DNA of 6,706 nt from Lysobacterales bacterium (lineage in GTDB: Bacteria > Pseudomonadota > Gammaproteobacteria > Xanthomonadales > Marinicellaceae). Location of the stretch: contig JALWML010000142.1 in assembly GCA_027083915.1 (NCBI GenBank), forward strand, positions 1 through 6,706, read 5' to 3'. The notes under the pieces were generated by a model, which was given only the letters and a program-made list of their open reading frames with translations, was not told the origin of the DNA and did not search any database. The translations under genes and the position numbers were made by a program. How positions within the stretch are numbered: position 1 is the stretch's first letter; every line of letters begins with the position of its first letter. Shown in pieces: positions 1-5,733 of the stretch.

Positions 1-8
1 TAACTAGA

Positions 9-200
9 ATGATAAGAATAATTGCAGGCTTTTTCATTATGCTTAGTCTTGCCATGGCGCACTACAGTGGTCAGGTAGACTTTACACAAGCTAAATGGCT
101 GTGGTTTACTGCTTTTGTGGGAGCTAATTTGTTTCAATCGGGTTTTACCAAGTTTTGTCTAATGGCAAATATATTAAAAGCTTTAGGCGTTAAAGAGTAA
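9..200 (+). CDS. DUF2892 (YgaP-like) small inner-membrane protein, possibly cut at the 5' end
   Basis: This small hydrophobic protein has 63 residues from the first visible ATG. Two membrane segments are seen, about residues 2-18 (IIAGFFIMLSLAMA) and 29-48 (WLWFTAFVGANLFQSGFT), the second followed by FCLMANILKALG. That layout (RIIAG, first helix, short loop, FVGANL helix, a GF-x-x-FC-x-M-like motif, an ILK-x-LG tail) is typical of the DUF2892 domain, found alone or as the membrane part of the rhodanese YgaP. The frame stays open to the left edge (codons ACT AGA precede the ATG), no Shine-Dalgarno precedes the ATG, and family members usually have a few residues before the RxIRI motif. The true start may therefore lie outside the window. 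The family's molecular role is not well defined; DUF2892 genes often neighbour rhodaneses and other sulfur genes. The next gene starts one base after the stop, suggesting co-transcription. Confidence 0.8.
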   Translation: MIRIIAGFFIMLSLAMAHYSGQVDFTQAKWLWFTAFVGANLFQSGFTKFCLMANILKALGVKE

Positions 201-201
201 T

Positions 202-570
202 ATGTATGCAGGGTTAAAGCACTCTCATATGCTTTTCATTACGATTAGCATTGTGTTGTTTCAATTGCGTTTTTTTCTAAAAAGCTTCAATAAACCAATT
301 GCAAAGCCATTAAAAATAATACCGCATGTAAATGACACACTGTTACTGGTTACTGGCATCACTATGGCATACCAAGCCAATATCAATCCAATGGTGCATA
401 ACTGGTTGCTAGCAAAAATTGTTGCCTTAGTTTTATATATTGCCTTTGGTGCAATCGCATTAAAATCATCAGGTATTAAAAGCAAATTAAGCTATATTGT
501 TGCAACCGTGCTATTTGTGTTTATGGTTTTAACTGCACTAAAGAAACAGCCATTTTTGTTTGGTTTATAA
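202..570 (+). CDS. SirB2-family inner-membrane protein
   Basis: A 122-residue polytopic membrane protein. It begins with a YAGLKHSHMLFITIS segment, followed by a membrane helix ending in FQLRFFL. Then come the conserved IIPHVNDTLLLVTGITMA segment, a WLLAKIVALVLYIAFGAIAL helix and a last helix near residues 98-114. The KHxHM motif, PHxxDTLLLxxG and WLLAKxxxLxxYIxxG are signatures of the SirB2 family (Invasion gene expression up-regulator SirB), named from Salmonella and including E. coli YchQ of similar length. The biochemical function is unknown. The ATG lies one base after the DUF2892 stop, with AAAGAG at 192-197 overlapping the end of that gene as ribosome-binding site, so the two are probably translationally coupled. 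No terminator is visible after the stop. The next gene has its own promoter. Confidence 0.85.
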   Translation: MYAGLKHSHMLFITISIVLFQLRFFLKSFNKPIAKPLKIIPHVNDTLLLVTGITMAYQANINPMVHNWLLAKIVALVLYIAFGAIALKSSGIKSKLSYIVATVLFVFMVLTALKKQPFLFGL

Positions 571-581
571 GAAGTTGCTAA

Positions 582-603
582 TATACCATTATTTTATGGT
601 ATA
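582..603. repeat. Perfect 8-bp inverted repeat, candidate operator
   Basis: TATACCAT (582-589) and ATGGTATA (596-603) are exact reverse complements separated by six bases. The right arm overlaps the extended -10 element of the downstream lipoprotein hydrolase gene. No U-tract follows, so it does not look like a terminator. A protein bound here would cover the -10 region, so a repressor site is the natural reading, but no known operator consensus was recognised. Confidence 0.5.
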
Positions 604-605
604 CT
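597..605 (+). promoter_or_regulatory. Extended -10 promoter for the lipoprotein hydrolase gene
   Basis: TGGTATACT matches the extended -10 pattern TGn followed by TATAAT with one mismatch. A weak -35-like TTGCTA lies at 575-580, but the 19-base spacing is long, so recognition probably depends on the extended -10. Transcription would begin near 611-613, giving a leader of about 35 bases before the ATG at 648. Confidence 0.5.
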
Positions 606-637
606 TGTGCGCTTGAAGAATTTAAAAGAGTTTATTT

Positions 638-641
638 GGAG
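638..641 (+). promoter_or_regulatory. Ribosome-binding site fixing the start at 648
   Basis: GGAG lies six bases upstream of ATG 648. A TTG at 636 in the same frame would add four residues, but it overlaps this site and has no ribosome-binding site of its own. ATG 648 also gives a textbook lipoprotein signal peptide, so it is preferred. Confidence 0.8.
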
Positions 642-647
642 AAAAAT

Positions 648-1811
648 ATGAATAAAAAACTATCCTTAATTTTAGCAATTGTTGGTGCTTTTTCTTTAGC
701 ATCTTGTGCTAAAGAAACCACTCAAACAGCTAATACTGCTGAATCTACTGCTAAGCAAGCCAAGAAATGTGGCGATATGTCCGCTAAAAAATGTGGTGAT
801 AATAAAACAGAGGCTAAGAAGTGTGGTGGCGAAAAAACTGCTGCAAAAAAATGCGGTGAAGGCAAATGTGGTGGCAAAGAAAACATGAATCTTGCTGCCA
901 TTGAAAAGAACATCTTAACAAAATATCCTCCTTTAGAAATTGAAATGAGTGCTAAAAAATTGGCAGAACACTCCTATCAAGTTCAAGGAAAAGCAGGTAT
1001 CGCTACTGATAATGCAGGGTTTATTTCAAACGCTGGATTTGTTGTTACCGATGATGGCGTTGTGGTTATTGATGCATTAGGATCTCCTCCGTTAGCTGTT
1101 GAGTTGCTCAAAAGAATTCGTAAAGTTACTGACAAACCAATCAAAAAATTAATTGTTACTCATTACCATGCAGATCATTTGTTTGGCGCTCAAGTATTTA
1201 AAGAGCTTGGTGCAGAAGTTATCGCGCCAATAGGTAGCTATAAGTACATCAATGCTGACTCTACTCCTAAACGACTAGCAGAAAGAAGAGAGTCGTTAAA
1301 GCCGTGGGTTAATGAACAAACTTATGTGGTTAAGCCCGATACTATTATTGACAAAGCGACTGATTTTGAATTAGGTGGCTTGCACTTTACTATTAATGTT
1401 GTAGGAGCCGCTCACTCTGATGGTGACTTGACTTTATTGGTTAAAGAAGATGGCGTATTGTACTCTGGTGACATCATCTTTGGTGGTCGTGTACCCTTTA
1501 TCGGCGGTGGAAGCACTAAAAAATGGGCAGATACACTGGCTGAAATGGAAACAGGGTTAGATCTAAATGTTCTTGTTCCTGGTCATGGTGATGCTTCAAC
1601 TGATCCAGCTGCTGCCATTAAATTAACCAAAAGCTATTTACTTTACATGCGTGAAGTTATGGGTAATGCTGTTGAAGAAATGATGGAATTTGTTGAAGCT
1701 TATGAAGAAACCGATTGGAGTACGTTTGACAAACTTCCTGCTTTTGATGCTGTTAATCGACTCAATGCGAATACGGTTTTCCTATCAATGGAAGAAGAGT
1801 CTGTAGAATAA
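648..1811 (+). CDS. Lipoprotein metallo-beta-lactamase-fold hydrolase (SoxH-like) with N-terminal KCG cysteine repeat
   Basis: A 387-residue predicted lipoprotein. Residues 1-20 form a lipoprotein signal peptide ending in the lipobox LASC with Cys20. Ala21 gives no inner-membrane retention signal, so outer-membrane sorting facing the periplasm is expected. Residues 39-76 are a lysine/glycine-rich linker with five Cys (41, 49, 59, 69, 74), each in a KCG motif, the last as EGKCGG. The rest is a metallo-beta-lactamase domain with a complete set of ligands: H172, H174, D176 and H177 (THYHADH), H256 (GAAHSDGD), D275 (YSGD) and H313 (PGHGD). A two-metal, probably zinc, hydrolase is predicted. The domain resembles SoxH-like and quinoprotein-associated periplasmic hydrolases, but the substrate cannot be assigned. 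The neighbouring DoxDA gene suggests a link to sulfur-compound oxidation. It has its own promoter and terminator, so it is probably a single-gene transcript. The cysteine repeat is not part of the usual family. Confidence 0.88.
   Translation: MNKKLSLILAIVGAFSLASCAKETTQTANTAESTAKQAKKCGDMSAKKCGDNKTEAKKCGGEKTAAKKCGEGKCGGKENMNLAAIEKNILTKYPPLEIEMSAKKLAEHSYQVQGKAGIATDNAGFISNAGFVVTDDGVVVIDALGSPPLAVELLKRIRKVTDKPIKKLIVTHYHADHLFGAQVFKELGAEVIAPIGSYKYINADSTPKRLAERRESLKPWVNEQTYVVKPDTIIDKATDFELGGLHFTINVVGAAHSDGDLTLLVKEDGVLYSGDIIFGGRVPFIGGGSTKKWADTLAEMETGLDLNVLVPGHGDASTDPAAAIKLTKSYLLYMREVMGNAVEEMMEFVEAYEETDWSTFDKLPAFDAVNRLNANTVFLSMEEESVE
762..875 (+). repeat. KCG cysteine-repeat segment within the hydrolase lipoprotein
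   Basis: The segment encodes five KCG units (Cys41, 49, 59, 69, 74 of the lipoprotein) spaced 8, 10, 10 and 5 residues apart, in a context of K, G, E, A and T. The last two units read KKCGEGKCGG. Codons differ among units (TGT versus TGC, AAA versus AAG, GGC versus GGT), so this is a protein-level repeat and not a recent DNA slippage product. EGKCG is the motif found repeatedly in HvfA/bufferin-type precursor peptides modified by DUF692 (MNIO) enzymes. No such enzyme is encoded in this window. Confidence 0.8.
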
Positions 1812-1829
1812 AAAAACACACTTTGCTTT

Positions 1830-1857
1830 AAAAGAGGGCTTATTGCCCTCTTTTTTT
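1830..1857 (+). terminator. Rho-independent terminator after the hydrolase gene
   Basis: AAAAGAGGGC (1830-1839) pairs perfectly with GCCCTCTTTT (1845-1854) around a five-base loop, and the T-run continues to 1857. The hairpin lies 18 bases after the stop codon and separates the hydrolase transcript from DoxDA. Confidence 0.88.
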
Positions 1858-1911
1858 GGGTAATATATATCAATATAAGCAAATGCTAATGTAGTCGTTG
1901 CTAAATTTATA

Positions 1912-1920
1912 TGATATACT
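1912..1920 (+). promoter_or_regulatory. Extended -10 promoter for doxDA
   Basis: TGATATACT is an extended -10 element (TGn plus TATACT). The -35 region at 17-base spacing, TAGTCG, matches the consensus at only three positions. Transcription from about 1927 would give a leader of about 36 bases with GAGGAG at 1950-1955 as ribosome-binding site. A terminator directly upstream makes an independent promoter necessary here. Confidence 0.55.
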
Positions 1921-1962
1921 TCAAAGTTAATGAAAAACAAATTGATTTTGAGGAGTTAATAA

Positions 1963-3075
1963 ATGTCAACAAACAATGAGCAAACACAAAACATCTATGG
2001 GCAGATGGGTTTAGCAAGTTTAGCTATACGATTTACTATGGGTTTTATTTTTTGGGGTGGTTTTTCCCGTCGAGCTATTTATGCAGTAGCACCAGCCGAT
2101 GGTAACCATTTTAAATTAGACGTCGAACACGCAAATTTTGTCGGTAATAAAATTGCTGCAGCCTATCCTGGTTCATTTATGCCAGATACATTGGTTTCAG
2201 TTATACAAAATGTTCCTTTAATGAACTTCACTATGTGGTTATTTTCATTTGCTGAATTAGCTGTGGGATTAGCACTTATATTTGGCTTTGCTACTCGATT
2301 GGCTGCAATTGGTGGTATGGCACTTAACTTTGGTATGATGTTAGTCTTTGGCTGGATGGGTTCAACCTGTCTAGATGAGTGGACAATGGCTGCTTTTGGT
2401 TTTGGTATATCAGCAGCTGTTTATATTACTGGAGCTGGTTATTATTCAATTGATAATAAGTTGGCGAGCGGCAAAATTGGTCAATGGAAGCTTTTCCCTT
2501 GGTTGTTTTCGGGCCCTTTCCCAATTAGTAATGATGCTTTAAAGAAGATGAGTTTATGGATTGCCGCACTAACTTTTATCTTTGTGGTTGGCTTCTATAA
2601 TGTTCTTTACGGTGCAACTTACAGCAAACTTAAACCTCGTGTTAGTTTCCACCACCAAAACATCCAAATCTCTGATGTTCATGTTAAAGATGATGGGTCG
2701 CTTTCTTTTTATGGTTATGTTAATGCAGGTCCTGATACGCAAAAAGGTTATGTCATTAAAGCTGAATTAAAAGATGAATTTGGTGATAATGTAGCAACAT
2801 GGGATGGTACAACTATGGCAAATAAGGCAGAAATTGATAATACATTCAAGATGCCTTGGGGATCAAAATTTGTTCGCACTCGCTTTGGTATCGGTGGTAA
2901 AACAGGAGCGCAAGCAACTATTAAACTGCCATCTGCTGAAGATATGGAAATTGAAGAAGGTGAAACATACACATTAAAACTTTCTCAAATCGAGGGCAAG
3001 CCTTTTGAATTTACTGGTGTTGCTAAGGCTGAGAATGGCGGATTTGTTCTTGAAGGTAAAAGCTCAGAACATTAA
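1963..3075 (+). CDS. doxDA: Fused DoxD-DoxA thiosulfate:quinone oxidoreductase (TQO)
   Basis: A 370-residue inner-membrane protein predicted to oxidise thiosulfate to tetrathionate and pass electrons to the quinone pool, as shown for the separate DoxD and DoxA subunits of Acidianus ambivalens. The DoxD part (about residues 10-190) has helices near 15-35, 88-108, 112-132 and 141-160, and the characteristic WMGSTCLDEWTMA segment with Cys136. A further helix at about 197-216 leads into a soluble DoxA domain (about 222-355), beginning with the KPRVSFHHQNIQISDV segment and predicted to lie outside the membrane. Both parts occur in one frame, the fused arrangement seen in bacterial homologues. GAGGAG at 1950-1955, seven bases before the ATG, supports the start. 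The flanking hydrolase lipoprotein and DUF302 protein suggest a local sulfur-oxidation set. Activity has not been shown; some bacterial DoxDA-like proteins may act on other donors. Confidence 0.87.
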   Translation: MSTNNEQTQNIYGQMGLASLAIRFTMGFIFWGGFSRRAIYAVAPADGNHFKLDVEHANFVGNKIAAAYPGSFMPDTLVSVIQNVPLMNFTMWLFSFAELAVGLALIFGFATRLAAIGGMALNFGMMLVFGWMGSTCLDEWTMAAFGFGISAAVYITGAGYYSIDNKLASGKIGQWKLFPWLFSGPFPISNDALKKMSLWIAALTFIFVVGFYNVLYGATYSKLKPRVSFHHQNIQISDVHVKDDGSLSFYGYVNAGPDTQKGYVIKAELKDEFGDNVATWDGTTMANKAEIDNTFKMPWGSKFVRTRFGIGGKTGAQATIKLPSAEDMEIEEGETYTLKLSQIEGKPFEFTGVAKAENGGFVLEGKSSEH

Positions 3076-3085
3076 AACTAAATCT

Positions 3086-3118
3086 CAAATAAGGGTGCTA
3101 TAATATCACCCTTATTTG
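3086..3118 (+). terminator. 12-bp perfect hairpin after doxDA, terminator or attenuator
   Basis: CAAATAAGGGTG (3086-3097) and CACCCTTATTTG (3107-3118) pair without mismatch around a nine-base loop, starting ten bases after the doxDA stop. The 3' arm and what follows are T-rich but interrupted (CTTATTTGCTTTGTTT), so termination is likely partial. The loop contains a promoter-like element for the next gene. Confidence 0.6.
3096..3104 (+). promoter_or_regulatory. Extended -10 promoter for the DUF302 gene, in the hairpin loop
   Basis: TGCTATAAT is a perfect extended -10 (TGn plus the TATAAT consensus). No good -35 lies 17 bases upstream. Transcription would start near 3111, inside the 3' arm of the hairpin, leaving a leader of about 30 bases. 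GAGGA at 3131-3135 is the ribosome-binding site, five bases before ATG 3141. Confidence 0.5.
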
Positions 3119-3140
3119 CTTTGTTTAAAAGAGGAATAGT

Positions 3141-3728
3141 ATGAGATTAATAATAAATATTTTAGCCCTAGTTGGTGTACTTGCCATTGGTGGTGGCATA
3201 TACGGCTGGTCAAAGTTTGGAGATGATTATAAAACTTTTAAATCTTTTGATCCAAAAGCTGGTGAAGTCTACTGGGAAATGTGGACAAAATTAAAAGAAT
3301 CACGTGTCACGGCGCAGGCAACTGTTTGGATTAAAGAATTTGATGAAGGTGTTACAAAAGAAGATGCTGAAGAATCAATGAAATTGGTTGCCAATGATAT
3401 GAACATGAAATTGGTTGGAGAATTACCACTATCAGAACAAGTATTTGCAGAAACGGGAGAACCACAACGTTTTTTAAAAATATTTGAATTCTGTGATGCC
3501 CGAACAGCTCGTGCAATGGTTGATTATAATGTCTATATTTCTGCTTACCTTCCATGCCGTGTTTCAATGGTTGAACGTAAAGATGGCACATTCGCTTTAT
3601 ATTCTATGAATATGGATATGATATTACACGGTGGAGAGTCTTTACCACCAGAACTGTTTAAGAAGGCCTCTCGTGTTAAAGAAGTCATTTTAGCTGTTAT
3701 GGAAAAAGGCGCTGCTGGCGATTTTTAA
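3141..3728 (+). CDS. Membrane-anchored DUF302 domain protein
   Basis: A 195-residue protein with one N-terminal membrane helix (about residues 3-23, LIINILALVGVLAIGGGIYG) that lacks a clear signal-peptidase site, so it is probably an inner-membrane-anchored periplasmic protein. Residues about 80-165 fit the DUF302 family: a KIFEFCDARTARAMV segment (the family's C-N-P-like position, Cys118 here), then AYLPCRVSMVERKDGT with the conserved PCR (Cys139), then a strand with MNMDMIL. The function of DUF302 is unknown, though members occur in sulfur-oxidising bacteria and the two conserved cysteines could be redox-active or bind metal or sulfane sulfur (inference). It follows doxDA in the same direction after a 65-base gap containing a hairpin and promoter, so it may be partly co-expressed with it. 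GAGGA five bases upstream supports the ATG. Confidence 0.78.
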   Translation: MRLIINILALVGVLAIGGGIYGWSKFGDDYKTFKSFDPKAGEVYWEMWTKLKESRVTAQATVWIKEFDEGVTKEDAEESMKLVANDMNMKLVGELPLSEQVFAETGEPQRFLKIFEFCDARTARAMVDYNVYISAYLPCRVSMVERKDGTFALYSMNMDMILHGGESLPPELFKKASRVKEVILAVMEKGAAGDF

Positions 3729-3745
3729 ATTGCATTAAAAAGTGT

Positions 3746-3784
3746 TAATAAAAAACCCCGCTTTTTAGACGGGGTTTTTTATTA
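3746..3784. terminator. Bidirectional rho-independent terminator between convergent genes
   Basis: A 15-bp perfect stem pairs 3746-3760 with 3770-3784 around a nine-base loop. The CCCCG/CGGGG core is flanked by an A-run on the left and a T-run on the right, so a U-tract follows the stem on both strands. It serves the DUF302 gene on the plus strand and the DUF885 gene, ending at 3806, on the minus strand. Confidence 0.92.
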
Positions 3785-3805
3785 GCAGGATTTGAGTTAA
3801 AATGA

Positions 3806-5629
3806 TTAACCCTGAGATTTTATCCACAAATCAACCTTTCTATTTAATACTCTCATTGGGACAGCCCCACCAAGTAAGATCAAATCATGAAAAGCTTTGA
3901 TGTCAAATTTATTTCCTAATTGTTTTTGTGCTTTATCGCGCAAGCGCAAGATGTTAATCATACCAAGCTTATAACCCAAAGCTTGAGCTGGCCACACCAT
4001 ATAACGTTCAATTTCAGCAACCACATCAGATTCTACCGTTCCTGTTGTTTGAGCCATGTATTTAATGGCTTGTTCTCTGGTCCACTTTTTATAATGCAAA
4101 CCTGTATCAACAACTAGTCGAACTGCTCTAAATAATTCTGCCTTTAAACGACCCAAGTCACTAAAAGGATCATCTTTATACATGCCCATTTCTGCTGCAA
4201 CCTTTTCTGAATACAGTGCCCATCCTTCAGTATAGGCATTAAAAGGGGCAATTCTTCGCAGCAAAGGTAAGCTTTCTTGTTCTAAATTTAAGGCAATCTG
4301 CCAGTGGTGTCCAGGAATAGCTTCATGGTAGGTCAGTGTTTTTAAATCAAACTTAGGATTTGCCTTGATGTCACGAAGATTAATCCAATATATCCCCGGT
4401 TGAGATCCATCAATAGGTGGGTTTGTGTACATGCCGCCAGGGGCAGACTCTTCGCGTGATTTTGGAAATTTGCGAACTTCAACTGCATACTTGGGTTTAG
4501 TGGCGAACTGTTCATCCATGCGTTTACTGATGCCTTCTATGTAACCATTTAAATCATTCAGTAATTGTTGTCTTCCAGCATCAGAATCTTCATACAAAAA
4601 CCTTGGGTCATCGTTAAGTTCCGTCATTCTTTGTCCTACTGTGCCTTTTGTCATTCCTTGTGATTTTAAAATAGCATCCATTTGTTTTAATATTCTTTGC
4701 ACTTCATCCAATCCAAGTTGGTGAATTTGTGCAGGTGTTAGCTCGGTATCGCCAAGCATCCTAACCGCATCTTTATAAAACTCTGCACCACTAGGTTGCG
4801 CCCAAATGCCAGATTCGCTACGTGCAGACATAGACAAATCCTCTAGTGCCGTTATGACATTTCGATAAGCTGGATAAACTTTTATGGCAACAATAAGTTT
4901 GACCTTATCCAACATATGTTTTTTATCATTGGCTGTGATGGTTTTATTGTCTTTTAATTTATTGTCAAAAGAAGTGACAAAAGGGTGTTGGTTTACCGGA
5001 GGTTTGATAAACCCTTTCATGGATGCAATACTTTTATTAACAATGACCAAAGGAGGCACCCAATTGTTATCACTATCCGCTGACATCTTAGCTAAAATTC
5101 GTTCAACAAATAAATCATAATGATCCAAGCGCTTAATATAATCCTCGGCATCCGCTAAAGAGTTAACCTGTTGGTTTGTAATTAATGTATTAGGCACATC
5201 AATTAGCGGCCCATTAATTTGATTAACAATAAAAGGCGATAAACCCATCCACGTATCAATATAACCAATATCAAAGTCCTTACTACCTGAAAAATAACGC
5301 CCTAGACTTTGCATAACTTCTTTATTTTCATCAAAAGCAAGGGTGTGTATGTTTTTTAATTCATCTGTCGTTTTTCGCAAACTTGCACGTAATCGTGCCT
5401 CTGATTCTGGTGAAAAATCTGCTAATCGATGATTATACGAACCACCTGCCGTTTCTGTATCAATACCCAGCATGGTTGCTGCTACTGGACGTGCTTTAAA
5501 GAGTGTTTGGGTGGTTTTTTGGTACAACTCATCCAAAGAGGCTGTTGTTTTTTCAGTTTTTTGTTTGGTCTTGTAACTACATGCCGTAACCAAAACAGTA
5601 CACAGTAATAAGGTGTAAATACGTTTCAT
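3806..5629 (-). CDS. DUF885 family lipoprotein, predicted zinc metallopeptidase
   Basis: A 607-residue protein from ATG 5629. The signal peptide MKRIYTLLLCTVLVTACSY ends in a VTAC lipobox with Cys17, followed by Ser, predicting outer-membrane lipoprotein sorting. The body matches the DUF885 family across its length. The zinc site is visible: H435 and E436 in HEAIPGHH with H441 and H442, plus the downstream EGWALYSEK element, where E468 is a probable further ligand. This arrangement is seen in predicted metallopeptidases of the M32/thermolysin-like type. A role in degrading peptides in the periplasm or at the cell surface is likely; the substrate is unknown. No catalytic residue appears to be missing. 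An in-frame TTG at 5641 would add four residues but overlaps the GGAG ribosome-binding site. The gene converges on DUF302 and diverges from creD; no functional tie to either is evident. Confidence 0.87.
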   Translation of the reverse strand: MKRIYTLLLCTVLVTACSYKTKQKTEKTTASLDELYQKTTQTLFKARPVAATMLGIDTETAGGSYNHRLADFSPESEARLRASLRKTTDELKNIHTLAFDENKEVMQSLGRYFSGSKDFDIGYIDTWMGLSPFIVNQINGPLIDVPNTLITNQQVNSLADAEDYIKRLDHYDLFVERILAKMSADSDNNWVPPLVIVNKSIASMKGFIKPPVNQHPFVTSFDNKLKDNKTITANDKKHMLDKVKLIVAIKVYPAYRNVITALEDLSMSARSESGIWAQPSGAEFYKDAVRMLGDTELTPAQIHQLGLDEVQRILKQMDAILKSQGMTKGTVGQRMTELNDDPRFLYEDSDAGRQQLLNDLNGYIEGISKRMDEQFATKPKYAVEVRKFPKSREESAPGGMYTNPPIDGSQPGIYWINLRDIKANPKFDLKTLTYHEAIPGHHWQIALNLEQESLPLLRRIAPFNAYTEGWALYSEKVAAEMGMYKDDPFSDLGRLKAELFRAVRLVVDTGLHYKKWTREQAIKYMAQTTGTVESDVVAEIERYMVWPAQALGYKLGMINILRLRDKAQKQLGNKFDIKAFHDLILLGGAVPMRVLNRKVDLWIKSQG

Positions 5630-5635
5630 CGTTTT

Positions 5636-5639
5636 CTCC
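5636..5639 (-). promoter_or_regulatory. Ribosome-binding site fixing the DUF885 start
   Basis: On the minus strand GGAG lies six bases before ATG 5629. The sequence around it (TTTGGAGAAAA) is nearly identical to the ribosome-binding region of the hydrolase lipoprotein at 635-645. It rules against the TTG at 5641 as the start. Confidence 0.75.
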
Positions 5640-5665
5640 AAAAGTGTTATTTGCCATAAATCATC

Positions 5666-5678
5666 ATGACTTTGTCAT
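5666..5678. promoter_or_regulatory. Small palindrome in the DUF885/creD divergent region
   Basis: ATGAC-TTT-GTCAT is a perfect 5-bp inverted repeat with a three-base spacer, midway in the 104-base divergent intergenic region (5630-5733). It could be a regulator site for either gene. It is short, so chance is possible. No convincing -35/-10 pair was identified for either gene here. Confidence 0.25.
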
Positions 5679-5733
5679 TATTTTAACCGTTTTACATTTT
5701 AATATGGAGTTTTTAAAACGTTAATAGTCAATT

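Noticed and set aside
636..647. TTG start for the hydrolase, four residues upstream
   Set aside because: It overlaps the GGAG ribosome-binding site. ATG 648 has ideal spacing and a clean lipoprotein signal peptide.
762..875. DNA tandem repeat (microsatellite or slippage array)
   Set aside because: Unit spacing is irregular and synonymous codons differ between units, so the repetition is at protein level.
722..913. Minus-strand ORF opposite the cysteine repeat
   Set aside because: It is the antisense shadow of the KCG repeat (repeated PHFLA units mirror it), with no ribosome-binding site and no family resemblance.
1930..1959. Nine-codon leader ORF (MKNKLILRS) ending three bases before the doxDA start
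   Set aside because: It has no ribosome-binding site, overlaps the doxDA Shine-Dalgarno and would begin almost at the predicted 5' end. It carries no regulatory codon run, so it is probably chance.
5704..5724. Six-codon ORF (MEFLKR) in frame with creD and upstream of it
   Set aside because: It is very short, lacks a ribosome-binding site and shows no leader-peptide character.
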